The translations under genes and the position numbers were made by a program. This document shows positions 14,433 to 22,888 of a DNA stretch of 32,907 nucleotides, piece after piece; position 1 is the first letter of the stretch, and every line of letters begins with the position of its first letter. The notes beneath the pieces were generated by a model, which was given only the letters and a program-made list of their open reading frames with translations, did no database searches and was not told the origin of the DNA. The DNA is taken from assembly GCA_902802535.1 (NCBI GenBank), contig CADCML010000023.1:1-32907 (forward strand). Reading direction: 5' to 3'. The stretch comes from an uncultured Bacteroidia bacterium. Its GTDB lineage: Bacteria > Bacteroidota > Bacteroidia > Bacteroidales > F082.

Positions 14433-14695
14433 TGTACAACGATGGACACAGAGGCCCAGCCAGAAGCGGTTGCATCTATAAGGAACTTCACAACCACGGG
14501 CGGAGAAGCAATGGCAGCAGCGACGGCAACAATTGTAGTCTTCGCCGTGTGAAAGGTGTTGGTATGGTCAAAGTCTCGGGCTATCGATGGGTAGGCGAGA
14601 TGACGGTGAACCGCAAACGCTATCGTTGCCGAAGCTACGACCGCTCCAGAGTGGAAGCATGGATTGCCGATATGCGCGAAAAATATGGAAACTAA
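14429..14695 (+). CDS. Small basic protein, AP2-like C-terminus
   Basis: An 88-residue, strongly basic protein. The C-terminal 45 residues (GYRWVGEMTVNRKRYRCRSY then RSRVEAWIADMREKYG) have the three-strand-plus-helix pattern of the AP2/integrase-like DNA-binding fold common in phages. The N-terminal 40 residues are Gly/Ser/Asn-rich and may not be folded. Translation may start at 14429 or 14432; Met46 is a third option. DNA binding is inferred. Confidence 0.5.
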   Translation: MMYNDGHRGPARSGCIYKELHNHGRRSNGSSDGNNCSLRRVKGVGMVKVSGYRWVGEMTVNRKRYRCRSYDRSRVEAWIADMREKYGN

Positions 14696-14718
14696 TAAAA
14701 CACGAAAGGAAAACAACA

Positions 14719-14937
14719 ATGAACATCAACCAAAAACAAGAATTCCGCTACCAATACGCGGGAATGGCCTTGCAAGCGATGATAACTGCCGCATGGTCAA
14801 ACAAAGAAACGCAAAGTGTGATATTTGAAGCCGCAAAAAGGCATGGTTTCAGCTCCTTAAGGGATTATCTTGCTGATGAAGCGGTTGGATTCGCCGATGC
14901 ACTTATTGCAGAATTGGACAGGAAAGACAAGCCATGA
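14719..14937 (+). CDS. Small hypothetical early protein
   Basis: A 72-residue helical protein (starts MNINQKQEFRYQYAGMALQA). The frame is open from 14587, but the ATG at 14719 follows GAAAGGAAAACAACA, a Shine-Dalgarno-like and A-rich leader, and gives a compact protein whose stop overlaps the next start. No function recognised. Confidence 0.5.
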   Translation: MNINQKQEFRYQYAGMALQAMITAAWSNKETQSVIFEAAKRHGFSSLRDYLADEAVGFADALIAELDRKDKP

Positions 14938-15065
14938 CTCCAGAAGAATCCGTCCGGCTCTACGAAATGCAGCAAGCATACCGCCAACGCCGCGAAGAAT
15001 TCAATCAGGAACTGGCGCGATGGCTTGAAGAGAAATACAAACCAAAATCTACCACAATGAAATGA
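14934..15065 (+). CDS. 43-residue hypothetical protein upstream of the primase-helicase
   Basis: A short gene held between two 4-bp ATGA overlaps (14934-14937 and 15062-15065). The product is a single charged helix (starts MTPEESVRLYEMQQAYRQRR). It may be a real micro-protein or mainly a coupling device that feeds ribosomes to the primase gene, which lacks its own Shine-Dalgarno site. Confidence 0.45.
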   Translation: MTPEESVRLYEMQQAYRQRREEFNQELARWLEEKYKPKSTTMK

Positions 15066-17995
15066 TCAAAATAGAAGACCTATACGAAAAGACCAACGGA
15101 GGCGCCGACCTCTTCAAGTTCTACTTCCCCGACTTCGACCCGGGAAAGAGTTCCAACCTGGTGAAGGTGCGCGACGACGACGACCACCCCTCGGCCAGCA
15201 TCTTCGCCAAGGGAGGCAAGTGGTTCATCAAAGACCATGGCGGCTCCGACAACAAGGCGAAGAACATGGTCAACTTCGTGATGGAGCGCGAGAACCTGGA
15301 ATTCAAGGAGGCCGTAGCCTTCATCTGCCGCGCCTGCAATATCGCAGTCGACGGCGAGACGGCCAAGACTTCCAGCGGCGCCAAAATCACCAAGACCGAA
15401 CCGACCAGGGAACGCCGCATCATCCGCCGTCCTTCCGGCCAGTTCACCGACGCGGAACTGGCCGTTCTCGGTCCACGCGACAAGGACGGCAAGCCCTGTA
15501 TCACCCAAGAGATCTGCGACCAGTTCAACCTCATTCCCTTGGATGGTTACATCAACCCTTGCTTCAAGGACGGTGTGGAACTCGACTACAGCATCAAGAT
15601 TGAGTCCACCGAGACCTATCCCATCATGATGTACGACTATGGCGACTGGGGAAAGATATACCAGCCCTTCGGCAAGGTGCGCTTCATGTATTACGGCGAA
15701 AAGCCAGCCCACTGGATGTTTGGCTGCAAGCTGTTCATGGACGCATGGCAGAACGCCCAGAAAGGCGTTTATCCCCACAAGGTGGAATCAAGCAAGAGGA
15801 AGAAGAAAAAGGACGAGGATGACGACTACGGCGAGGAGGAGAAAGACGAACGTTGGGAAGCCCTCACGATTTGCAGCGGCCCTTCCGATGCGCTCAATGT
15901 GTATCGCGCCGGCCACGTGGTGTGCTGGCCAAACAGCGAGTCGGAGCCTTTGAGTTACGACACCATCAACAAACTGAACAGGCTGACGCGAAACCTTTAC
16001 GTGCTTTACGATGCCGACGCAACCGGCATACGAAATGCCTACAACCTTGCCTTGCGCAATCTCGACATCCAGGTCATCAGTCTCCCAGCCGACCTGGGCG
16101 AATGGCCAACCGGCAAGCGCGACGAGAACGGCAACCCGAAGATGTGTAAGGACATCAAGGATTTCTGCATGTACTACCGTAAAGGCCAGATTGACCCATA
16201 CAAGGAATTCAAGTACAAGCTGGTGAAGCTGGCCAAGTCGATGAAGTTCTGGCTGATGACCGAGGACGAGGACGGCAAGAAGAAATACGAAATCAGCAAC
16301 GCACACCTCTATCGTTTCCTGTCGGCTTGCGGGTTCCATAAGATGAAGGATGAGATTGCCGACGACTGGAAGTTCGTCTATGAGAAGGACAGGGTAGTGG
16401 AGGTGATTCCTGAAACGAGCATCGTTGCCCGGGTGAAAGAGTTCCTGATAGCATTTATCAGCGAGAACACTGAGCATTATAGTGTGATTCTTGAAAACAC
16501 CATCCACCGCAGCAAGCAGATCAACGCCGAGAGCCTGAAAAACCTCGACACCATCCAACCGGACTTCGAGGCTTTCACGACCGACAGCGAGTATTATTTT
16601 TTCCGCAATGCAATCGTCAGGGTTGACGCAGATGGCATCCGTCGCATCAAGCCCGACGATTGCCCCTATTACGTTTTGCGGCACAAGGTAATCGACCATG
16701 ATTTGCAGCTGACAAAGGATTTGTTTGAGATTGGATTGAGCGACGACTACAAATGGGGCATCTCTATGCGCGACTCTTTCGCCCCCGACACCCCCGACTA
16801 TTCCGTATGGGAGCGCAATCTTGACAAAATGACACAGAGGAATGTGAAATATGCAGCGAGGCTGACCACCGATTTCGATTATGTCCGCTTCGTGTGGAAC
16901 ACGGGCAACAAATACTGGCGCGAAGAGGAACAAGCACGCAAGGCAGGTGCCGAGCTGAGTGCCGAGGAACATCACGCCATCGAGCGCAACTTCATCAACA
17001 AGGTGACCACTTTGGGCTACATGCTTTGCAAACAGAAGTCGCCCAGCATGGCCAAGGCCGTCTATGGCATGGAGACCGCATTGATGGAGGAAGATGAAGG
17101 AAGCCACAAGGGCGGTACCGGAAAGTCGCTACTCTTCAAAGGTCTGAAGCTGATGCGTAAGGTGGAGTTCATCGATGGCCAATTCATGAAGCCTGACAAA
17201 TGGGACTTCGTTTTCCAGCGCGTCAAGTTCGACTCCGATATCGTCAACATCGACGACCTCAACAGCTCCGTCGACATGAACAACTTCCTGTCGGCCATCA
17301 CTGGCCACCTGCAGGTGAACCGTAAGAATAAGGATGAGTTCGTCATACCCTACGAGAAATCGCCGAAGTTCGTGTTCACCTCCAACCATGCCATCAAGCG
17401 CTTCAGCGACTCGCTTCGCCGACGCATCCAGTTCGTCAGCTTCAGCGACTACTACCACAGCGACAACGAGGAACGCGAGATGAAAGCCAGGTCGCCAAAG
17501 GACGAGTTTGGACGCAACCTCATCAACGACTACACAGAGGCCGACATGAACCAGTTCTACAACTTCATGCTGCAATGCGTCAGGACCTACATGCAAATCG
17601 GCCTCATTGAACCCGACATGCCAGATATCGAGGTGCGCCAGAAACGCGCCGCCATCGGTGAGGTGTTCCTCAACTGGGCTGACGACTGGCTCGACAACCG
17701 GTGCAACACCGAAGTCGACCGCTTCGCAGCCTTCAACGCCATCACCGACTACTGCAACAAGTTGAAGGTTCGCAATCCCGTGACCCTGACCAACTTCAAA
17801 AAGAAGGTGAAGCTGTGGTGCGAGATCCGTGGGTACCGCTACAATCCTGACTGGTGGATGAACACGCTTTCCATGAGCGACCAGAAGCGCGGCTGGAAGC
17901 GCGTCAAAGACGATGCTACGCAGCAGAGCCAGGAATTCTTCTACATCGAAAACCCACAAGAAAAGGAGGCACAGGCCAACAGAGACCCCTTCTGA
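15062..17995 (+). CDS. Phage replicative primase-helicase (TOPRIM plus SF3/D5-like helicase)
   Basis: A 977-residue replication protein. The N-terminal 90 residues (DDDHPSASIFAKGGKWFIKD) resemble the CHC2 primase N-domain without its zinc cysteines. A TOPRIM domain follows with CSGPSDALN (about 270-278) and LYDADATG (about 315-322, metal-binding Asp). The C-terminal helicase has Walker A GGTGKS (about 685), Walker B VNIDDLN (about 727), sensor FVFTSNHA (about 770) and a SLRRRIQF arginine-finger region (about 785), the superfamily 3 order. It should open the origin, unwind and prime DNA. The usual TOPRIM Glu (EG) reads SG here. An Asp/Glu/Lys linker lies near residues 243-262. The gene ends the early operon next to a repeat-rich possible origin. 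Confidence 0.9.
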   Translation: MIKIEDLYEKTNGGADLFKFYFPDFDPGKSSNLVKVRDDDDHPSASIFAKGGKWFIKDHGGSDNKAKNMVNFVMERENLEFKEAVAFICRACNIAVDGETAKTSSGAKITKTEPTRERRIIRRPSGQFTDAELAVLGPRDKDGKPCITQEICDQFNLIPLDGYINPCFKDGVELDYSIKIESTETYPIMMYDYGDWGKIYQPFGKVRFMYYGEKPAHWMFGCKLFMDAWQNAQKGVYPHKVESSKRKKKKDEDDDYGEEEKDERWEALTICSGPSDALNVYRAGHVVCWPNSESEPLSYDTINKLNRLTRNLYVLYDADATGIRNAYNLALRNLDIQVISLPADLGEWPTGKRDENGNPKMCKDIKDFCMYYRKGQIDPYKEFKYKLVKLAKSMKFWLMTEDEDGKKKYEISNAHLYRFLSACGFHKMKDEIADDWKFVYEKDRVVEVIPETSIVARVKEFLIAFISENTEHYSVILENTIHRSKQINAESLKNLDTIQPDFEAFTTDSEYYFFRNAIVRVDADGIRRIKPDDCPYYVLRHKVIDHDLQLTKDLFEIGLSDDYKWGISMRDSFAPDTPDYSVWERNLDKMTQRNVKYAARLTTDFDYVRFVWNTGNKYWREEEQARKAGAELSAEEHHAIERNFINKVTTLGYMLCKQKSPSMAKAVYGMETALMEEDEGSHKGGTGKSLLFKGLKLMRKVEFIDGQFMKPDKWDFVFQRVKFDSDIVNIDDLNSSVDMNNFLSAITGHLQVNRKNKDEFVIPYEKSPKFVFTSNHAIKRFSDSLRRRIQFVSFSDYYHSDNEEREMKARSPKDEFGRNLINDYTEADMNQFYNFMLQCVRTYMQIGLIEPDMPDIEVRQKRAAIGEVFLNWADDWLDNRCNTEVDRFAAFNAITDYCNKLKVRNPVTLTNFKKKVKLWCEIRGYRYNPDWWMNTLSMSDQKRGWKRVKDDATQQSQEFFYIENPQEKEAQANRDPF

Positions 17996-18057
17996 GCCTC
18001 TTTTTTTTGGCCGCTCCGAAAAACTTACTCACTTTAACCTCAATTTTTACTGACATT

Positions 18058-18310
18058 TTTGACAAACTGACAATGGAAAATATAAGAAGATGAAAAACAA
18101 TAATTTAAATAAAGTGCTTTGTTGGCAAAACTTTGTCAAAACCGCTTTTTCACGATTTTGGCTTGACAACGGATGTGCAAAAAGTGACAACGGTGTAAAT
18201 CAACGACTTACATTTTCGTTGTCAAAACCGCATTTCTGCCGATTAATTAATTTGACAACGGAAACACGCTGTAAATCAGCGTTGTCAGTTTCAATGTCAG
18301 TTTGTCAAAG
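18058..18310. repeat. Iterated TGACAA/TTGTCA repeats, candidate replication origin or regulatory array
   Basis: The 351 bp after the primase-helicase (17996-18346) hold no convincing gene. TGACAACG or its complement occurs at 18164-18171, 18185-18192, 18217-18224 (inverse), 18253-18260 and 18280-18287 (inverse). Shorter TGACAA or TTGTCA sites lie at 18060-18065, 18068-18073, 18133-18138 and 18302-18307. TTGTCAAAACCGC is repeated at 18133-18145 and 18219-18231, and TGTAAATCA at two sites each followed by a CGTTGTCA. Mixed-orientation iterons beside a replicative helicase gene fit an origin; binding sites of a regulator of the following late genes are the alternative. Confidence 0.6.
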
Positions 18311-18346
18311 AAAAACCAACCTTAGACTAGAAAGGAGATAATTAAT

Positions 18347-18874
18347 ATGAAAGGACTCTATGTGACTGCCAGAATCGGCCAACGCTACAAACGCTTCATC
18401 GTTGGATCCTACCAGTCGGACACTGTGCCGCTGGAACGTGGCTCCAACCTCCTCAACATCATCATGCCCTATCTCGAACTGACCACCGGCGAACCTGAGG
18501 AAATAGACGACGAGACCATCAAAATCGAACTGCCCTTGGGCAACAAAAAAGTGTACAACTCTTCCGGGCAGACTGTGTATGTTTGCAACACGCTTTGGAG
18601 GAACCGCCTCAGCGAGGAAGGCCAGTACCGCGTGAAACGCTTCTTCGAGAACGAGTTCAAGAGCAAGTTGCGAACATACGTGGACGCTTACATCGAGAAG
18701 GGTAAGGAGCGCGACAGGAACGGGAAGGACAGGCGGGTGAAAGAGGGCATCTCGGCCTTCTTCATCCAGTACCACATCGACTTCACCAAGAAGGACCTCG
18801 CCACCATGGCCCGCGACTGGTACCGCCATCGCGACAAGGTGGACGAAAACAAGCGTTCGCCGTTGGTTTGCTGA
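18347..18874 (+). CDS. Conserved phage hypothetical protein
   Basis: An unrecognised 175-residue protein, first gene after the repeat region, with a strong ribosome-binding site (GAAAGGAGATAATTAATATG). Beta-rich N-terminal half, helical C-terminal half (RVKRFFENEFKSKLRTYVDA, later DLATMARDWYRHR). No membrane segment. Its position at the border of replication and head genes fits either a late regulator or a DNA-binding replication accessory protein; neither is supported by a motif. Confidence 0.6.
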   Translation: MKGLYVTARIGQRYKRFIVGSYQSDTVPLERGSNLLNIIMPYLELTTGEPEEIDDETIKIELPLGNKKVYNSSGQTVYVCNTLWRNRLSEEGQYRVKRFFENEFKSKLRTYVDAYIEKGKERDRNGKDRRVKEGISAFFIQYHIDFTKKDLATMARDWYRHRDKVDENKRSPLVC

Positions 18875-18880
18875 TTTTTA

Positions 18881-18941
18881 CGCAATTCTCGCGTCACGGT
18901 TTTTCAAAGCCAAAAAGAAAAAAAATCGCAATTCTCGTGTC
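18881..18941 (+). repeat. Direct repeat pair in the 18875-18974 intergenic region
   Basis: CGCAATTCTCGCGTC (18881-18895) recurs as CGCAATTCTCGTGTC (18927-18941), one mismatch, 46 bp apart, both flanked by T- or A-rich tracts. This is a plausible activator or repressor site pair for the gene at 18975. No TAnnTTTG box is clear here. Confidence 0.45.
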
Positions 18942-18974
18942 GTAGATTTTAACGCAAAAATACCAACCTAAAAA

Positions 18975-19406
18975 ATGAACAAAGTAGCCCTCAAAACCAT
19001 CGGCTTCGTCGAACAAAACGAGGCCAACGACCAATGGACGCAACAACAGGAACAGCAGCTTGCCGAAAGAAGCCTGCCTCAAGACATAAACATCAACGGC
19101 ATCCACCTCTTCCGTAGCATCGACCAAGACAATTCCTCTATGACTGAGGATCTTGAAATAGGCGAGGAAGGCAACAAATACCGCCAAGAGGTTCAGTTTG
19201 TGGTGCGTACCGAATACGACCGCAAGCTGGCCAAGAAATACGAGCGCCGCCCGCTGGTGGTGCACGTGTGGGCTGTGAACGGCGACCATTATAAAATAGG
19301 TACACCAACCTATCCGGCCTATCTCATCCCCTCCAAGAGCAATAGCATGAATGCCGTTGAAACGGCCATGACCGTGAATTACGAAACGCTTACGCCAATA
19401 ATGTAA
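18975..19406 (+). CDS. Hypothetical phage protein upstream of the head module
   Basis: An unrecognised 143-residue protein. The N-terminus is Gln/Asn-rich (QWTQQQEQQLAERSLPQDIN), the C-terminal half beta-rich (RQEVQFVVRTEYDRKLAKKY, then PLVVHVWAVNGDHYKIGTPT). It lacks a Shine-Dalgarno site and has an A-rich leader. It is followed by a strong terminator at 19446-19483, so it ends its transcription unit before the protease-capsid unit. A virion or head-completion role is possible. Confidence 0.55.
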   Translation: MNKVALKTIGFVEQNEANDQWTQQQEQQLAERSLPQDININGIHLFRSIDQDNSSMTEDLEIGEEGNKYRQEVQFVVRTEYDRKLAKKYERRPLVVHVWAVNGDHYKIGTPTYPAYLIPSKSNSMNAVETAMTVNYETLTPIM

Positions 19407-19445
19407 GCATCTTGATTTTTACCATAAGTTTTAGTTTTAGTTGTT

Positions 19446-19483
19446 GAAGTGCCTGCCTTTCCCAAGGTGGGCACTTCTTTTTT
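19446..19483 (+). terminator. Strong rho-independent terminator before the head operon
   Basis: GAAGTGCC (19446-19453) pairs perfectly with GGCACTTC (19470-19477), an inner CCTT/AAGG stem stacks inside, and TTTTTT follows (19478-19483). It separates the 18975 gene from the protease-capsid operon. Confidence 0.88.
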
Positions 19484-19510
19484 AGTCACCACACACCACG
19501 GCGTGGAAAA

Positions 19511-19535
19511 TACTTTTGCTCCAAACCAAAAACCA
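19511..19535 (+). promoter_or_regulatory. Promoter and A/C-rich leader of the protease-capsid operon
   Basis: TACTTTTG (19511-19518) is a perfect TAnnTTTG box, followed by the leader AAACCAAAAACCA (19523-19535). The -33 region is poor, which suggests activator or phage-factor dependence. The same box-leader arrangement is found before the portal unit (29755-29779), and the leader motif alone before the capsid gene (20914-20926). The frame of the protease gene is open through this promoter, so upstream starts are excluded. Confidence 0.7.
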
Positions 19536-19547
19536 AAGTTTTTTTCC

Positions 19548-20906
19548 ATGTCCAGAAAGAACCTGCTATTCAAGGCTATCAAGTCCTCGTGGATGCTCGA
19601 CCCCTTGACGGCTATCTCGGCCTCCAAGATGCTCGAAGACATGCTGGGTGCTGCCCGTCTGAAGGCCGCCTGGCCGGTGATTGAGTATGACGACGACGAT
19701 GATATCGCCGATGAAGAAAGCAAAGACTACTACAACTTCCGCCTCACCCATAAGGACAACGCCGACATCCCGCAAGGCAAACAGGTCAACGTGGTCCGTC
19801 TCGAAGGCGTGATGATGCGTGACGAAGGCCTGTGCCAGCCTGGTACCCGCGACCTCGCCCAATGGCTCCGTCAGGGCGATGCCGACCAGCGCGTGTTGGC
19901 CAACATCGTGCTTATCGACTCGGGAGGTGGCGCCGCCGACTCGGTGAAAGACATTGCCGATGCCATTTCCGCCTGCCAGAAACCCGTGGTGGCCTTCTGC
20001 GACGGCGACATGTGCAGCGCAGCTTACTATGCCGGTGCCTATGCCGACCACATCATGGCCAACGAAGGCCGCAACCGCATTGGCTGCATCGGCACGATGA
20101 TCCAACTGGCAGGCTACCCATCCAATACCAAGTTTGAAGACGGGTATGCCATTCTCCGCGTCTACGCCGACGGAAGCGAAGACAAAAACAGTGAGTACGA
20201 GCAAGCCCTTGAAGGCGACTTCAAGCTGATCAAGGAAAACGTGCTCAATCCCTTGGCCGAAGATTTCCGCAACGACGTGAAATCACGCCGCCCTGCATCC
20301 ACCGAAGACCAACGCAAGGGACGCACCTACTACGCACAGGACGTGGTAGGCACCCTCATCGACTCCATCGGCAGCTTCAATGATGCAGTCAAGCAAGCAC
20401 TTGATTTATCACCAAATACCATTACCGCAATGAAAGGACACGAAAACCTGCAATCGCTCGACACTTGCCACGACCTCAAGATGGTCGACGGCTATGTGCC
20501 CATGAATGGAGAGCAGCTGGCAGAGATTGACAAAGCCATCGGCGAGGGTCGCACTGAGAAGGCCTTGAACGAGACCAACTCCAAGACCATCAACGAGCAG
20601 GCCACAACCATCGCCAACCTGACCACCGAGCGCGACGAACTGAAGACCAAGGCCGACCAAGTGGAAGCCAAGGATGCCGAAATCGCCACCCTCACCACCG
20701 AACGCGACAACCTCAAAGAGGAAAACGCGAAGAAGGACGCCCGCATCGCCGAGCTGGAAGCAGCTCTCGATAAGAACCCCGACAACGACGAAGACCCGTT
20801 GCCTGCCATGCACCTCGGCAACCCTGCAAAGGGTGACAACTGGAAGGAGCCCTCTGACGAGGAAGCCATGCAAAACGCCATCAAGGCAGTACGTGGAGAA
20901 AACTAA
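19548..20906 (+). CDS. S49-family prohead protease with C-terminal scaffold-like coiled coil
   Basis: A 452-residue protein starting MSRKNLLFKAI at 19548; the frame extends to 19449 but through the promoter. The S49 (SppA/lambda C) core is clear: IDSGGGAADSVKDIADAI (about 123-140), nucleophile Ser157 in GDMCSAAYYAG, and a candidate general-base Lys near 213 (DGSEDKNSEY), 56 residues later as in single-domain S49 enzymes. From about residue 335 to 425 the chain becomes a long Lys/Glu/Ala coiled coil (ATIANLTTERDELKTKADQV), like an assembly scaffold, then an acidic tail. This matches the lambda C/Nu3 plan in which a protease carries the scaffold at its C-terminus. The capsid gene follows directly. 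Confidence 0.88.
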   Translation: MSRKNLLFKAIKSSWMLDPLTAISASKMLEDMLGAARLKAAWPVIEYDDDDDIADEESKDYYNFRLTHKDNADIPQGKQVNVVRLEGVMMRDEGLCQPGTRDLAQWLRQGDADQRVLANIVLIDSGGGAADSVKDIADAISACQKPVVAFCDGDMCSAAYYAGAYADHIMANEGRNRIGCIGTMIQLAGYPSNTKFEDGYAILRVYADGSEDKNSEYEQALEGDFKLIKENVLNPLAEDFRNDVKSRRPASTEDQRKGRTYYAQDVVGTLIDSIGSFNDAVKQALDLSPNTITAMKGHENLQSLDTCHDLKMVDGYVPMNGEQLAEIDKAIGEGRTEKALNETNSKTINEQATTIANLTTERDELKTKADQVEAKDAEIATLTTERDNLKEENAKKDARIAELEAALDKNPDNDEDPLPAMHLGNPAKGDNWKEPSDEEAMQNAIKAVRGEN

Positions 20907-20933
20907 CCGAAACAAACCAAAAACCAAATTAAA

Positions 20934-22232
20934 ATGCCTGAAACTGTCAACACCCCCAGCATTGCTACTGCATTGATCCATTCGAACCACAGGTTCAGAA
21001 AGGAACTCATGCTGATTACGGTGGCTTCCATCATGGAATGCACCAAGCACATGCGCGTTATTAACGGACTTAAGGGCAAGGAAACCGAGGCTACCATCGT
21101 GCCTCAGGCACATTTCCGTCCCTATAAATCCGAGAAGGTCGTAGGCAACACTGCCAGCCTTACCGCCCGTACTCTCGAGACCTTCCCCTTGGAGATCCTC
21201 GAAGAGTTTGACCCTGAGAACCTGTACACGACCGTGTTTGGTGTTCCTTTCGATGCCGAGAAAGTGGACCTCGAAATCGTCCGCAAGCTGTTGCAGGAAG
21301 AAATGAAGAATGCCAGCCGCGGCCTGTGCGATGTTCTGTGCCGTGGTGTCCGCAATGCCACAGGCACCGGTCGTCTGGATGGCTTCAACGGCCTCGACAC
21401 CATCATTGCCAACGAAATCACTGCTGGCAATATCGCCTTCGCTAACGGCAACTTTGCCAACATCGGTGAACTGACCGAGTACAACATCGTTGATTCATGG
21501 TACAACATGTTCACGATGATCGATGAAGCCTTGCTTGGCGATTCGAGCAAGAAGCTGAAGCTCATTTGCTCCATCAAGGACTACCAGGTGTACAAGAAGG
21601 GCTACGCCATCAAGTACGGTACTGGCATCTTTGCTGGTATGCCCGAGCAGAAGTACCTTGACGGTACTAACGATAAGGTGGAAATCGTTCCGTTGCCTGG
21701 CATGGAAGGTTCCGCTCATGTCTTCATCACCACTCAGGAAAACATGAAGGTCGGTTTCGACGTGCTTTCACGCCACACCGTCTTCGAGGTTCGCAAGCCC
21801 GACAACCCCAATGTGGTCCAGATGCACGCTAAAATCTACATGGGCGTAGACTTCGCCAATGTAGACAAGGAGTTCCTCTTCGTTGGTGCCCGCACCATCA
21901 AGAGCAGCACGGTCTTCATGACCAGCGACACGGCCAAAGTGACCTTCGCCGACACCGCTTCCAACGCTACCAAGACCGCCACTGTGAAGTTCTTCGGCTT
22001 CAACCTGACCGAGGCCACCAGTCTGACCCTTGAAGGCACCAACGCCGCCAAGTTCAGCCTGAGCGCCAACAGCATCTCTGCCGACGACGCTAACGCCGCC
22101 GCTGGCAAGGAAATCACCATCACCTTCACTCCTGGAGCCACTGGCAGCTTCACCGCCGCCCTGCGCGTGACCAACTCCACAGACAATGTGAGCATGGTCA
22201 TCCCATTGGCTGGTAAGGGAGTTTCGGCTTAA
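20934..22232 (+). CDS. Major capsid protein, HK97-type, with C-terminal Ig-like domain
   Basis: A 432-residue protein directly after the prohead protease. Residues 1-320 have features of HK97-fold capsid proteins, including a long acidic helix (FDAEKVDLEIVRKLLQEEMK), a GLDTIIANEITAGN loop and the C-terminal-half strand pattern ending GVDFANVDKEFLFVGA. Residues about 322-432 form a separate beta-rich domain (SSTVFMTSDTAKVTFADTAS ... TPGATGSFTAALRVTNST ... VIPLAGKG) resembling ASH/choice-of-anchor Ig-like folds. Such domains decorate the capsid surface and can bind glycans. Translation uses an A/C-rich leader without Shine-Dalgarno site, unlike most phage genes here. Confidence 0.85.
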   Translation: MPETVNTPSIATALIHSNHRFRKELMLITVASIMECTKHMRVINGLKGKETEATIVPQAHFRPYKSEKVVGNTASLTARTLETFPLEILEEFDPENLYTTVFGVPFDAEKVDLEIVRKLLQEEMKNASRGLCDVLCRGVRNATGTGRLDGFNGLDTIIANEITAGNIAFANGNFANIGELTEYNIVDSWYNMFTMIDEALLGDSSKKLKLICSIKDYQVYKKGYAIKYGTGIFAGMPEQKYLDGTNDKVEIVPLPGMEGSAHVFITTQENMKVGFDVLSRHTVFEVRKPDNPNVVQMHAKIYMGVDFANVDKEFLFVGARTIKSSTVFMTSDTAKVTFADTASNATKTATVKFFGFNLTEATSLTLEGTNAAKFSLSANSISADDANAAAGKEITITFTPGATGSFTAALRVTNSTDNVSMVIPLAGKGVSA

Positions 22233-22250
22233 ACGATAGGAGGTTGCAAC

Positions 22251-22877
22251 ATGAAGAAACACGTCAAAGTAAATGCAATCATCCTCGCGGTTACGCTTTC
22301 GGACATCAATTTCAAGATTGGAAGTGTCAACCCTTCTGGCATCAGCGATGAGGTTTACTTCATCCCGAAGCAAGACATCGCCGCATGGCCCGCCATCAGC
22401 GACGATTTCGATACCGCCGCATCCAACGATGCATACGTCCAGTATGGCACTGGCACTGCCCTCAGCTTCACGCTTAAGACGGGTAAGAAGTGGACGCGCC
22501 TTTACACGACCCAAGGCAAGGGTAAGATTTCGCATGAGTACACGGGTGAAACCGATTGCAAGGTGCCTGTCAACAAGGCTACGCTGTCGTACCCGAAAAT
22601 CACTAACGAAATCCGCGCCTTCTGCAAGTTCGCATCCAATGGCGACTTTGTGTTTGTCATCAAGCACGATGGCAAGTACTATGTGATTGGCCACAACGAC
22701 TACCGTGCCACCGTCACGCCTAACGGCGACTCGGGCGACGCTGCCGGGTCGGCCAAGGGCATCACGATTGAAATCGAGTGTCCCGACACCACTCCGCTGC
22801 CGACCTACGTTGGCGAAATCGTCTTGACCGACGGCACATTGGACTGCTCCGATGGCTCGTTCACCGAGGCTGCTTAA
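22251..22877 (+). CDS. Probable virion protein, tail-tube-like or head decoration
   Basis: A 208-residue beta-rich protein rich in Thr, Gly and Asp, immediately after the capsid gene with a strong ribosome-binding site (ATAGGAGGTTGCAAC). It has no coiled coil or membrane segment. The segment DYRATVTPNGDSGDAAGSAK followed by GITIEIECPDTTPLP is like the conserved C-terminal part of tail-tube proteins. Position after the capsid and before smaller assembly genes supports a structural role. Major tail protein is my first guess; a decoration protein is the main alternative. Confidence 0.5.
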   Translation: MKKHVKVNAIILAVTLSDINFKIGSVNPSGISDEVYFIPKQDIAAWPAISDDFDTAASNDAYVQYGTGTALSFTLKTGKKWTRLYTTQGKGKISHEYTGETDCKVPVNKATLSYPKITNEIRAFCKFASNGDFVFVIKHDGKYYVIGHNDYRATVTPNGDSGDAAGSAKGITIEIECPDTTPLPTYVGEIVLTDGTLDCSDGSFTEAA

Positions 22878-22888
22878 ACGGATTGCCC

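Noticed and set aside
14934-15065. bS21-like ribosomal protein that could explain SD use
   Set aside because: The 43-residue helix and the other small basic products in the window lack the bS21 sequence pattern; no such protein was found here.
15788-17107. 439-residue minus-strand ORF inside the primase-helicase
   Set aside because: Antisense shadow; the sense protein has TOPRIM and helicase motifs.
18090-18341. 83-residue plus-strand ORF after the primase-helicase
   Set aside because: It is made of the iterated TGACAA/TTGTCA repeats, has no SD site, and its composition is unlike its neighbours; a regulatory or origin region explains it better.
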